DNA of 64,000 nucleotides from an uncultured Desulfovibrio sp. GTDB taxonomy: Bacteria > Desulfobacterota > Desulfovibrionia > Desulfovibrionales > Desulfovibrionaceae. Positions 16,256 through 24,172 of this stretch are shown piece by piece; positions within the stretch are counted from its first letter, which is position 1, and the number at the start of each line of letters is the position of its first letter. The notes under the pieces are model-generated. The model had not been told where the DNA came from and did not search any database. It was given only the letters and a program-made list of their open reading frames with translations. Position numbers and translations under genes: made by a program. The stretch lies in the NCBI GenBank assembly GCA_913063155.1, contig CAJXYU010000001.1:124001-188000 (forward strand), read 5' to 3'.

Positions 16256-17791
16256 CTATTTCACCTTCTTCCTGAGGACGTCCAGTATCTTGGCGGCGTT
16301 CTTGAAGCCCGGCTCCCGGCCGCAGATGAAGTCGAACATGTTCAGCGCCAATTCCTCATACCCGGCCTTCTTGAAAATCATGCCCATATTGTAGGCGACC
16401 TGGAGATCTTCGGCATGAAAGCCAGGGTCGACTTCGGTGACCTTCTTCATGACCTGGGCGGCCTTGGCGAACTCCTTCCCCTCGCAGTAGGCCATGCCCG
16501 TGTTGAAGTACAAGCCCGGGTCCTCCTTGTTGTAGCGGACGCCGTCCATGTAGGCGGAGACAGCCTCCTTCCACTGCCCCAGTCTGCGCAGGCAACGGCC
16601 CAGGCGGTTGTAGTAGGTGCTGTCCAACTCCAGCTTCGCCTGCTTGCGCAGCCGAATGCAGTCCTTGTACATGAAGGCCGCATACTGCGGATTGTGGTCG
16701 GCCACGCTGTCGGCATACTCCTCGGCCATGTAAGGCGCGTCCTCGTACTTCTGGCTCCCGGCCAGGCTGACGGCACCGGCCAAAAACTGCCCGGCCATTT
16801 TGTATTCTCCGCGCCGCAGCAGGGTTTCACCGATCTCCTTCTTGCGCTCGAAAAGCAGTGGCGAACTCTCGTCCAACTGGATGAGATATTCAAGAACCTT
16901 GTCCTCGTTCTCGTCCTCCCGGTAGAACTGGACCAATTTTTTGAGGGGGACCAGATAGGACGGCGCATTCTCGGCCGCGGCCTCATAGCACTCCAGAGCG
17001 TCCTTGCGCCGGTCCAACCCCTTGAGGGCGTCGCCCATGATCATAAGGGCCGCTGGGCTGCCGGGCTTGGTTTTCAAAATGCCCCGAGCCACACCGTAGG
17101 CCAGGGCGAACTCCACTTTCTTGAGGTGCGCCTTGGCCCTGCGGATCTCCTGCTCCAATTCGTCCTGGGGAGAAAGGATGAAGGCGATCTTCTCGATGAT
17201 GACGTTCACGGACGCGGGCTTGATGATGAAATTGTCCGCCCCGGCCTCCATGAACCTGGCCAGAATGCCCTTGTCTGCCTCCGTGGACATGACAATGACG
17301 TAGACATCCGGAAAATCGGTCTTGAATTTTTCCAGGAACGGCAGGGTAGACACCCCACCCACATCGCTGTCCATGAACAGAAACGGCCTCTTCTGGTAAT
17401 CCAGATAAACGCCGACCTCATCCCTGACCCGATCAGGGGAATTCACCAATCGGACTCGCTCCATCTCGATTTCCAGCTCCTTGTAAAAGGAGTTGCGGAA
17501 ATTGATGTAAAAGGTCCTGTCGTCGCTGAGAACTATAAACAGACCGTCCGCATCCACGAAGTCCCAGACCGTGTCACTATATTTGTGGACGGCCTGGTCC
17601 TCCTCCTTGAGCAGGTAGACGTTCCTGGTTTCGGCTTCCTTGCGTCGTTTGATGTCTTCAAGGTCCTCGGCCGAGGTCTTTACGACATAGACGTTTTTCG
17701 ATCTTCCCTTTTTCCGCATGGCTTGATCCGGCTGTGTGTTCGCACAGTTCTCCTTTTCCGCTACATGATCGACTTGTATCATTTTTCCCAC
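16256..17791 (-). CDS. Response-regulator receiver protein with C-terminal TPR repeats
   Basis: A 511-residue cytoplasmic protein. Residues ~125-245 form a receiver-like domain: phospho-acceptor Asp probably in FLFMDSDVGG, the VIVMST switch strand and the FIIKPAS lysine. Residues ~250-510 are tetratricopeptide repeats, including YYNRLGRCLRRLGQWKEAVSAYMDG and GLYFNTGMAYCEGKEFAKAAQVM. No DNA-binding or enzymatic output domain is visible, so output is probably by protein-protein contact. The ORF start at 17791 is GTG with poor spacing; ATG 17719 (codon 25) is an alternative. It is encoded just after tmcA, separated by a terminator. Confidence 0.82.
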   Translation of the reverse strand: MGKMIQVDHVAEKENCANTQPDQAMRKKGRSKNVYVVKTSAEDLEDIKRRKEAETRNVYLLKEEDQAVHKYSDTVWDFVDADGLFIVLSDDRTFYINFRNSFYKELEIEMERVRLVNSPDRVRDEVGVYLDYQKRPFLFMDSDVGGVSTLPFLEKFKTDFPDVYVIVMSTEADKGILARFMEAGADNFIIKPASVNVIIEKIAFILSPQDELEQEIRRAKAHLKKVEFALAYGVARGILKTKPGSPAALMIMGDALKGLDRRKDALECYEAAAENAPSYLVPLKKLVQFYREDENEDKVLEYLIQLDESSPLLFERKKEIGETLLRRGEYKMAGQFLAGAVSLAGSQKYEDAPYMAEEYADSVADHNPQYAAFMYKDCIRLRKQAKLELDSTYYNRLGRCLRRLGQWKEAVSAYMDGVRYNKEDPGLYFNTGMAYCEGKEFAKAAQVMKKVTEVDPGFHAEDLQVAYNMGMIFKKAGYEELALNMFDFICGREPGFKNAAKILDVLRKKVK

Positions 17792-17820
17792 GGCGCACGA
17801 TAGTATTTTTGCACAAGCGC

Positions 17821-17849
17821 AAAAAGGCCGCCGGATTTCTCCGGCGGCC
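17821..17849 (-). terminator. Terminator of the tmc operon
   Basis: A perfect 10-bp stem, GGCCGCCGGA/TCCGGCGGCC with a 4-nt loop, followed on the minus strand by TTTTT. It lies 27 nt after the tmcA stop. On the plus strand it is followed by TTTCC, so it may be partly bidirectional. Confidence 0.9.
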
Positions 17850-17875
17850 TTTCCATTTTTCCGTATCGGACGACG

Positions 17876-18247
17876 CTATTTCACATGGCATTCGCCGCAG
17901 GCCACCGGGCCTTTGGCGGCATCCTCGTGGCACTGGATGCACTGCTGGTGGTAGGCGGTCTTCAAGTCCGTGGAGTCGTCAGTGGGAGCCACTTCGTGGC
18001 AGTCCGCGCATTTGGCGGGATCACCCTCGACGAACTCGCCGTTTTCCATGCCCTCGTGGTGACAGGGCAGGCAGCCGTCCAGACCGGCCTTTTCATTGTG
18101 CTCATCGTGCATGAATGGAACGGCCGGGCGCTTGAGCGTCTGGAAGGCCGGGTCCTTGATTTCCGTGATATCCTCCTGGCAAAAGGCCGGAAGGATGAAG
18201 ACGACGACAGCGGCAAGCGCCAGCATGAGTGTGATGCATTTCTTCAT
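17876..18247 (-). CDS. tmcA: Acidic tetraheme cytochrome c3 (type II), Tmc complex subunit
   Basis: A periplasmic 123-residue cytochrome with a signal peptide (MKKCITLMLALAAVVVF, cleavage near FCQ/E). It has four CXXCH heme sites: CLPCH, CADCH, CIQCH and CGECH, plus extra His residues (FMHDEHN) positioned as axial ligands for a bis-His tetraheme fold. The mature part is acid-rich, as in type II c3, which accepts electrons from the type I c3/hydrogenase pool and passes them to the Tmc membrane complex. AGGAGG precedes the ATG. It is the last gene of the operon, 11 bp after tmcB. Confidence 0.92.
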   Translation of the reverse strand: MKKCITLMLALAAVVVFILPAFCQEDITEIKDPAFQTLKRPAVPFMHDEHNEKAGLDGCLPCHHEGMENGEFVEGDPAKCADCHEVAPTDDSTDLKTAYHQQCIQCHEDAAKGPVACGECHVK

Positions 18248-18258
18248 GGTCTTGCCTC

Positions 18259-19596
18259 CTATTCTTCCACGGCCTTGGTCTTCACCATATTGGCGTAGAT
18301 GATGTCGCCCAGGAACTTGATTTCCATGTCAATGCCGTAGTGGTGGATGATGTCTTCCAGACCGCCATGGCAGTTGTGACACGGCGCCAGGATCGTACGG
18401 GCGCCCTTGTCGTAGGCGGCCTTGAGTTGATCGGCCTTGGCCTTGTTGCCCGACATGCGCACGTTCTTGAACGGAGGTCCGCAGTTGATGATCCCGCCGC
18501 CGGCGGCACAGCAGTAGTTGTGCTCGCCGTTGGGGGCCATTTCCACTATCTCCTCGCAGACCTCGTGGGCCAAGAAGCGCAGGTGATCATACAGGCCACG
18601 GCCGCGAATGATGTTGCACGGGTCCTGAATGGTGGCGATGCCCGGATGCTTGGCCTTCATCTTGATCTTGCCGGCCTTGAACAGCTCGGTGAAGAATTCC
18701 ACGGAGTGGACGACTTCCACCGGGTAGTCCTTCCAGCCCAGCCAGCGGTTGCCCTGGTCGTAAATGGACCGGAAGGCATGGCCGCACTCGCCCATGACGA
18801 TGCGCTTGACGTGCAGCTTCTGCGCACACTCGAAGTGAGCGCGCTTGAGGCGGCCCATCATCTCGAAGTCGCCGGAGAACATGGCCATGTCGGAGTTGTC
18901 CCAACCGGGCTCGCTCGGCATGGTCCAGTTGGCGCCGGCCTCGTGGAAGATGGCGGCGGCCTGGTAGATCAGATGAGTGCGGAACTTGGGTTCCGGTCCG
19001 ATGACCGAGTACAGGAAATCCACGCCGTCCACGTCCAGCGGGATGCGCATGTCCGGAAACTCGTCGCGGGCTTCCTCTTCCTGCCAGAGCAGGGAGTCGA
19101 CCCATTCGTCATCCTTGACCCACATCTGGTTCATGGTCGCGGAATGGGAATGGGCGGTGTCCTGGATATACTGCGGGGTGACGCCGAGCTTATGGCAAAT
19201 GCGGCGCATGGTGGACATCATGTATGCGGTGTCGATGCCCAGCGGGCAGTAATGCACGCAACGGCGGCACAGGTTGCACTCGGTGTAGGCGATCTGGGCG
19301 CACTGGTAAATGAAGTCCGGCCCCACCTTGCCGTCTTTCTCGATGAGCACTCCGATGCTCTGGTGGATTTTGGCCACCGGGGAGTAGCTCGGTTCCAGAT
19401 GGGACTGGTAGAAGTGACAGGCCTTGGCACACATGCCGCAGCGAACGCAGGTGTCGTGGTAGACCTTGAGCTTGGCCCCGGTCTCTCCTTCGAGAACCTG
19501 CTTGACGGTTTTTTCTATTTTCTCGGGAGTCAGGCGGTCAATACCGGTTTGCAGCCCGACGTCCTCGATCTTCCTGTCGAATATTTCGTTGTACAC
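18259..19596 (-). CDS. tmcB: Tmc complex Fe-S/CCG subunit (HdrD-like)
   Basis: A 445-residue cytoplasmic subunit. Two [4Fe-4S] motifs lie near residues 50-115 (CVRCGMCAKAC and CNLCRRCVHYC). The cysteine-rich CCG region toward the C terminus (YCCAAGGGIINCG, APCHNCHGG) is like the HdrD/GlpC family and may bind a non-cubane cluster. It would receive electrons from TmcA through TmcC and hand them to a cytoplasmic or membrane acceptor. It starts at GTG with AAGGAGG 8 nt upstream. The order D-C-B-A with short gaps supports one transcript. Confidence 0.9.
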   Translation of the reverse strand: MYNEIFDRKIEDVGLQTGIDRLTPEKIEKTVKQVLEGETGAKLKVYHDTCVRCGMCAKACHFYQSHLEPSYSPVAKIHQSIGVLIEKDGKVGPDFIYQCAQIAYTECNLCRRCVHYCPLGIDTAYMMSTMRRICHKLGVTPQYIQDTAHSHSATMNQMWVKDDEWVDSLLWQEEEARDEFPDMRIPLDVDGVDFLYSVIGPEPKFRTHLIYQAAAIFHEAGANWTMPSEPGWDNSDMAMFSGDFEMMGRLKRAHFECAQKLHVKRIVMGECGHAFRSIYDQGNRWLGWKDYPVEVVHSVEFFTELFKAGKIKMKAKHPGIATIQDPCNIIRGRGLYDHLRFLAHEVCEEIVEMAPNGEHNYCCAAGGGIINCGPPFKNVRMSGNKAKADQLKAAYDKGARTILAPCHNCHGGLEDIIHHYGIDMEIKFLGDIIYANMVKTKAVEE

Positions 19597-19620
19597 GACT
19601 TGATCCTCCTTGTGATCGGG

Positions 19621-20283
19621 CTACCAGTCCTTGGCGTGCCGCACACCCTGGAATTCGGATGCGATGTAGACACGGGAATACCAACCGAGAATGGCGTGGC
19701 TGAGTCTTCCGAAAGGAATGAACAACAACCAGGCGATGCCGGTGATGACATGCAGGACGATCATGAACTGATAATTGAAGATCTGGTGATATGCCAGGAA
19801 CCCGGTAATGAACGGGCCCATGGTCACGCACAGGGCGAACCAGTCTTTCCAGGTGGTTACAAAGGCCACAGTCTTGTCGACGACGCGCCGGTAGGCGAAG
19901 AAACACCCGGCGGCGATGACCAGCACGGTCATGATGTCCGCCACATGGTCGGGCAGTGCGGGCCAGGAAACGCCGAAGTTGAGATCCCACAGGTCGATAT
20001 GGGCACCCAGGAATATCGGGGTGGCCAGCAGACAGATGTGGAAGACGAAGGTGACCACGGTTATGACCGGATTCTCCTTCCAGCCCAAGGTTCCGAACGG
20101 CGTAATCCAGTGCAGGATGGACCGGATGCCGTATTTGGCCTTGTTGTAGGCGATGGAGCTGGCGTCCTTCTTCTTGGCCAGGGAGTACAGGGAAACCATC
20201 CTGAACAGGCCGCCGAGCACCAGCACGCCGAAGCCGAGCCAGGTCAGGGGGCCGGTTACGAGGTCGTAAATGCTATGATACAT
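19621..20283 (-). CDS. tmcC: Tmc complex membrane cytochrome b subunit
   Basis: A 220-residue membrane protein with about five hydrophobic segments (for example WLGFGVLVLGGLF, VVTFVFHICLLATPI, IMTVLVIAAGCFFAY and MIVLHVITGIAWLLF). Histidines sit within or beside them (LHWITPFG, FHICLL, LAYHQIF, LHVITG), as expected for a NarI/DsrM-like diheme cytochrome b. It links the periplasmic cytochrome to the cytoplasmic Fe-S subunit. It lies between tmcD and tmcB with gaps of 10 and 24 bp. Confidence 0.9.
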   Translation of the reverse strand: MYHSIYDLVTGPLTWLGFGVLVLGGLFRMVSLYSLAKKKDASSIAYNKAKYGIRSILHWITPFGTLGWKENPVITVVTFVFHICLLATPIFLGAHIDLWDLNFGVSWPALPDHVADIMTVLVIAAGCFFAYRRVVDKTVAFVTTWKDWFALCVTMGPFITGFLAYHQIFNYQFMIVLHVITGIAWLLFIPFGRLSHAILGWYSRVYIASEFQGVRHAKDW

Positions 20284-20293
20284 TGCGCTCCCC

Positions 20294-21544
20294 CTATTTG
20301 AATTCGCTCACGTCGGCGACGATGCGGATGTATTCATCCCCATTGAGCGCCTTGATGAGCACCTTGCTGCTGTCCGGGCTGAAAGCCGGGTCGAAACACT
20401 GGTCGAAGTCTTCGCCGTAGGCCTTGCCGTCGACAATGACGGTCTGACGTCCGTTCCTGTCCACGCGAACAGCCGTATGGGAGCTGTCGGCGCTGAAGAC
20501 CGGCTGCCACACCATGTCGTACTTGCCGTTCCAGGCTCCGGTGTCGGTAAGCACCGAGAACATCCTGTCTTCGCCACGGGCCATGGCGGCGGCGCGTTTG
20601 CCGTCCGGGCTCACGGCCAGATCATAGACAACCGCGGCGGTTTGGCTGAAGGGCTTGTCGTTCTTGACAAGGGCGAATTTGCCGAACTCGGGGGCGCAGA
20701 TGGCCCAGATGTCGCCTTCGGCGGTGAACTGGTGATGCCAGAGCTGGGCGTACTTCGGGGCCCAAATGATTTTCCCGTCTTCGGCCATGCCCCATTTGCC
20801 GCCCTGACGAACCGGAGCGACCACGCCGCCGGTCTTGGGATTGAAGCGAGGCTCCCACACGGTCTGGAATTTGGCGTCCCAGGCCTTGCCGTTCACGGCG
20901 ATGGAATAGTCATAGAGGGTTTCGCGGACCTGTGCGGCCACCTTGGAGCCGTCGGCGTTGAAGGACGGAGTCCAGACGTTCATGAACACGTCGCCCAGGG
21001 CTTCGCCGTCAACGGCGACCTGGAAGACGCCTTCCTGGAAGGTATAAATATCTGCCTGGCCCAGGGACTTGACCTGGACGACCGCGGCGGATTTCTTTCC
21101 GTCAGGGCTGAGGGTGAAGTTGTTGCCGTTCTCGAACAGGTTGTCCCAGATCTTGCCGCCGACAATCATGCCGTACTGCATGTCCTGCTGCACTGCCGCG
21201 GCGACGGTGCCGTCCGCCCACATGGAATCCCAAAGAAAGCCGTAACCTTCTTCACCGACTTCATTGTCCACGGACAGAAACCACTCCATGTCCTGGGACA
21301 CGAAAGCGACCAATTTACCGTCCGGGGTGAACTTGGGACAGATGATTTTCTCGTACACGTTTTCCGAAAGCTTTCCGTTGACGCACAGCGCGAATTCAGC
21401 GGGAGCCGTACAGGCCACACGGGCCACGGTCTCGCCATCCGGGCTGACGCACCACTCTTCCAGCCATTCGGAATTCTGAGCACAGTCCGCATAGGTCTCA
21501 ACCTTGCGGCCCGGCTCCCAATTCCAGCCGTTGGTGTTCTGCAT
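20294..21544 (-). CDS. tmcD: Tmc complex subunit with beta-propeller-like (WD40/TolB-type) repeats
   Basis: A 416-residue Trp-rich protein without signal peptide or membrane segment, hence cytoplasmic. It is made of about eight ~45-residue units with a recurring SPDG/TPDG/NADG turn and a VDG..W strand (VSPDGETVARV, FTPDGKLVAFV, LSPDGKKSAAVV), as in beta-propellers. It is assigned as TmcD from its place with tmcA-C. The start at 21544 has GGGAGG 6 nt upstream; the longer ORF start has no ribosome site. It is the first gene of the operon, so transcription order is D-C-B-A. Confidence 0.85.
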   Translation of the reverse strand: MQNTNGWNWEPGRKVETYADCAQNSEWLEEWCVSPDGETVARVACTAPAEFALCVNGKLSENVYEKIICPKFTPDGKLVAFVSQDMEWFLSVDNEVGEEGYGFLWDSMWADGTVAAAVQQDMQYGMIVGGKIWDNLFENGNNFTLSPDGKKSAAVVQVKSLGQADIYTFQEGVFQVAVDGEALGDVFMNVWTPSFNADGSKVAAQVRETLYDYSIAVNGKAWDAKFQTVWEPRFNPKTGGVVAPVRQGGKWGMAEDGKIIWAPKYAQLWHHQFTAEGDIWAICAPEFGKFALVKNDKPFSQTAAVVYDLAVSPDGKRAAAMARGEDRMFSVLTDTGAWNGKYDMVWQPVFSADSSHTAVRVDRNGRQTVIVDGKAYGEDFDQCFDPAFSPDSSKVLIKALNGDEYIRIVADVSEFK

Positions 21545-22172
21545 CTTATTCCTCCCAACCGGCCAATAATAGCCGATTATCTTCACCGTTTCATCGATGC
21601 GGTCTGAGCACCGTTGCTCTTTCATTCAACGCCCCGCCGAATGAAATATCCTTGGCCACCAACGAGAACGATGGATCGCTCACCTCGCCTCGCACTTGAT
21701 CTCGCACGAAAAAAGACCTCCGCAGCACGAAAAAATGTGCACCATGCCTTCTCACCAGTTGCTCCGTGAAAACCAGGCTTGTGCGCATTCCCCCCTCTGA
21801 AGAAGTCGTTTCTTTTCGTAATTCCAGTCGTAACAACCTTACACTACGTCATTTTCCTGGGCCGACCATAGTTCATATCCGCAAATGGATCAATCGGATT
21901 CGCCGACGAACCTCGGCCAAAGACGAAATTACGGAGTTCTTCCCTCCTTGCGGTCAAGGAAAAGGCACCGCTCTCCTGCCGAAGCCTTCCGAAAGGCCGA
22001 CACGAGTATCGCCGTTTTTTACAGGGTATTAAAAAAGGCGGACTAAACCGCCTTTTGAATTTCGTCAAGTACTAACCTGCATTATGAGGCGGTGCTCCTC
22101 CGAATTAATCCGGTCCGTCCACATACTGTTGACAGATGAAGACAGCCTGCCCGAAACCCAGGTTCGACCATA
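21545..22172. other. Gene-poor region upstream of tmcD with an 11-bp direct repeat
   Basis: No convincing gene is seen in these ~630 bp; the short ORFs lack family features and ribosome sites. The 11-mer GCACGAAAAAA occurs twice (21704-21714 and 21725-21735), exactly 21 bp apart and about 160-190 bp before tmcD, where an activator array could sit. A terminator hairpin lies at 22031-22056. I found no clear -10/-35 or sigma-54 promoter for tmcD. Confidence 0.6.
22031..22056 (-). terminator. Terminator downstream of the CMD-family gene
   Basis: AAAAGGCGG and CCGCCTTTT pair perfectly over 9 positions around ACTAAA. The minus strand gives the longer T-run (TTTTTT), so it most likely ends the transcript of the CMD-family gene 115 bp upstream; the plus strand has four T. 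Confidence 0.75.
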
Positions 22173-22517
22173 CTAAAGAAGTTGCCGTTCCTCCAGATAG
22201 CGCATGACACGAGTGGCTTCGGCTGCCCCCATGGTCCCTCCCAGAGACACGGCGACCGCAAGGACTTCCAATATATCCTCAACAGTCGCTCCGAGGCTCA
22301 GGGCATTGTCCGTCTGATAGAGGATGCAGGCGCGGCAGCCCTTGACCAATGCCGCACACAGGGCCATGAGCCGTTTGTCCTTGGCCTTGACTGCCCCATC
22401 GGCGTAGGCTTCACTTGACAGCCCGTCGTACATCTCGGCGAACTCGGGCATCAGCCTCCGATATTTATCCCAGTCCTTACCGATCTTTTCTTTCAGCTCC
22501 ATCTGATTTTCAACCAT
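22173..22517 (-). CDS. Carboxymuconolactone decarboxylase (AhpD-like) family protein
   Basis: A 114-residue all-helical protein with the CMD/AhpD core KGCRACILYQTDNALSLGAT. The CXXC pair (CRAC) is present, but the position four residues after the second Cys, usually a catalytic His in AhpD, is Gln here. A thiol-redox role is possible but canonical AhpD proton relay is questionable. AAGGAG lies 7 nt before the ATG. It is divergent from the LysR regulator, which is the likely controller. Confidence 0.85.
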   Translation of the reverse strand: MVENQMELKEKIGKDWDKYRRLMPEFAEMYDGLSSEAYADGAVKAKDKRLMALCAALVKGCRACILYQTDNALSLGATVEDILEVLAVAVSLGGTMGAAEATRVMRYLEERQLL

Positions 22518-22587
22518 GATCTTCTCCTTGGATTTTGTTTGGTGTTTTCATGGATATGCAGCGGGCACTGAAATTAGACAAACAAAT

Positions 22588-22604
22588 TGATTTGATGTTA
22601 ATCA
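22588..22604. promoter_or_regulatory. LysR-type operator (T-N11-A) between the divergent genes
   Basis: TGATT-N7-AATCA is a perfect inverted repeat fitting the T-N11-A pattern of LysR-family sites. It lies in the gap between the CMD-family gene and the lysR-type gene, right before the preferred lysR start, as expected for autoregulation and divergent control. Confidence 0.55.
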
Positions 22605-22609
22605 TAAGC

Positions 22610-23524
22610 ATGCTTGATAGCAAAGCCGTCCAAAACCTTCCCATCGACATTCTGCGCACTTTCACGGCTGCGGCGGATGCGGGCAACTTTACCCGCGCCG
22701 CCGAGCGTGTGCACCGGACCCAGGCCGCGGTGAGCATGCAGATCAGCCGACTCGAAAGTGATGTGGGGGTGCGGCTCTTCCAAAGGACCGGACGGGGTGT
22801 CTCCCTGACTTTCGAAGGAAAGGTAATGCTCGACTACGCCCGACGCATCCTTGAACTTCACGACGAGGCCCTTTCCGCCGTGACCATGCCGGACATGGAA
22901 GGTCGAGTGCGGCTGGGCGCTCCCGAAGATTACGCCACATGGTTCCTGCCCGGCATTCTGGCCGCGTTCCACGCCGCCTATCCGAGGGTGCTGGTAGAAG
23001 TCTTCTGCGGCGCCACCCGATCCCTGGCCGAGCAGTACGCCCGGGGCGAATTCGACCTGACCATCCTGACCCATACCGAAGAACCGGTGGACGACGCCCG
23101 GGTAATACGCCGCGAGCCCGTCGTCTGGGTCACCAGCGCCACACACGTCGCGCACGAACAACGCCCCCTGCCCCTGGCCGTTTTTCACGAAGGATGCGCC
23201 TACCGCCGCTGGACTCTGGAGGCCTGCCGAAAGCACGGCATAGAACATCGCGTCTGTTTCGTAAGCCCCAGCCTGACGGGTGTGCTGTCAGCGGTGCGGG
23301 CGGGGCTGGCCGTGGCCCCGGTGGGCAGAAGCACCGTGGACAAGGGGTTGCGTATTCTTGAGGAACGGGATGGTTTTCCTCCCCTTCCCAGCTCCATTGT
23401 CTGCCTGCATCAGCGCCCGGACGAGGATCGGCTCATGGTCCGGAAGCTTGGCCAATTCATCATGCGAAAATTCGGGGAATCACCAACCGTATTTCCAGAA
23501 CAACACAAAAAAGCATCCTCATGA
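22610..23524 (+). CDS. LysR-family transcriptional regulator
   Basis: A 304-residue regulator with an N-terminal winged HTH (ILRTFTAAADAGNFTRAAERVHRTQAAVS) followed by a periplasmic-binding-protein-like effector domain to the end. The start at 22610 gives the family's usual length. The track start 75 bp upstream has no better ribosome site, and none of the candidates is strong. The effector is unknown. The divergent CMD-family gene is the likeliest target. Confidence 0.88.
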   Translation: MLDSKAVQNLPIDILRTFTAAADAGNFTRAAERVHRTQAAVSMQISRLESDVGVRLFQRTGRGVSLTFEGKVMLDYARRILELHDEALSAVTMPDMEGRVRLGAPEDYATWFLPGILAAFHAAYPRVLVEVFCGATRSLAEQYARGEFDLTILTHTEEPVDDARVIRREPVVWVTSATHVAHEQRPLPLAVFHEGCAYRRWTLEACRKHGIEHRVCFVSPSLTGVLSAVRAGLAVAPVGRSTVDKGLRILEERDGFPPLPSSIVCLHQRPDEDRLMVRKLGQFIMRKFGESPTVFPEQHKKASS

Positions 23525-23536
23525 AAACGGGGATGC
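23507..23536 (-). terminator. Terminator of the peroxiredoxin/thioredoxin-like pair, overlapping the lysR 3' end
   Basis: On the minus strand GCATCC(CC)...GGATGC forms a 6-bp stem with an 11-13 nt loop, then TTTTTTG. It overlaps the last codons of the convergent lysR-type gene. Confidence 0.6.
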
Positions 23537-23567
23537 CGTATGATTTCTCGCCGCATCGAACCATGCG

Positions 23568-24152
23568 TCACTTGCCGGGAAGCTTTCCCATCTCCCTGAC
23601 GATGTCCGCCAGGTCCGGTCTCAGATTGATGTCGTAAACATCGATAAAACGGATCACGCCCTGCTTATCGATGAGGAACAGGGCCCGCTCGGCAGTCCCG
23701 TCCAGACGCAGCACGCCGTAGCGCTCGGCCACTGCGCCGTGAGGCCAGAAATCCGAGAGCACCGGAAATCCGACACCGCCCATGTGCTCGGTCCAGGCGG
23801 AGAGAGCAGGCAGGTTGTCAACGGTGATGCCGATGAGCTGGGTGTCGTATCGCTCAAAAAGTCCCAGAGCCGGCTTGTAGCCCGCCCACTGGTCCGAACA
23901 GACCGGGGCCCAGGCTGCGGGCACAAAGGAAAGCATCACGTTCTTTTTGCCGCGATAGCCGGAAAGGGTCACCAGATGACCATCGATGGACGGCAAGGAA
24001 AAGTCTGGGGCGACCTCCCCCACCGAAACCCTGAGCACACTGTCGCGCGGCTTGAGGCTTTCCGCCTGGAATACGCCCGCCGACTGCCGGGCAAAAACGG
24101 ATACGGCCAGAAGTACGGCAATTCCGGCCACGATGCTGAATATTTTTTTCAC
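23568..24152 (-). CDS. Exported peroxiredoxin-like protein
   Basis: A 194-residue thioredoxin-fold protein with an N-terminal export signal or anchor (IVAGIAVLLAVSVFA). The core matches AhpC/TSA: APDFSLPSIDGHLVTL, then PAAWAPVCSDQW holding the peroxidatic Cys. In the usual PxxxTxxC active site the Thr is Ala here, which would weaken peroxide activation. No second Cys is visible at a resolving position. It is probably periplasmic, encoded 20 bp after a CXXC thioredoxin-like protein that could serve as its reductant. Confidence 0.82.
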   Translation of the reverse strand: MKKIFSIVAGIAVLLAVSVFARQSAGVFQAESLKPRDSVLRVSVGEVAPDFSLPSIDGHLVTLSGYRGKKNVMLSFVPAAWAPVCSDQWAGYKPALGLFERYDTQLIGITVDNLPALSAWTEHMGGVGFPVLSDFWPHGAVAERYGVLRLDGTAERALFLIDKQGVIRFIDVYDINLRPDLADIVREMGKLPGK

Positions 24153-24172
24153 GGCACGAGTTTCCTGCTCTG

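Noticed and set aside
18340-20301. 653-residue plus-strand ORF across tmcB and tmcC
   Set aside because: It is a GC-rich shadow frame of two well-supported genes with no recognisable motifs.
21591-21836. 81-residue minus-strand ORF upstream of tmcD
   Set aside because: No ribosome site or domain; it overlaps the phased direct repeats and a likely regulatory region.
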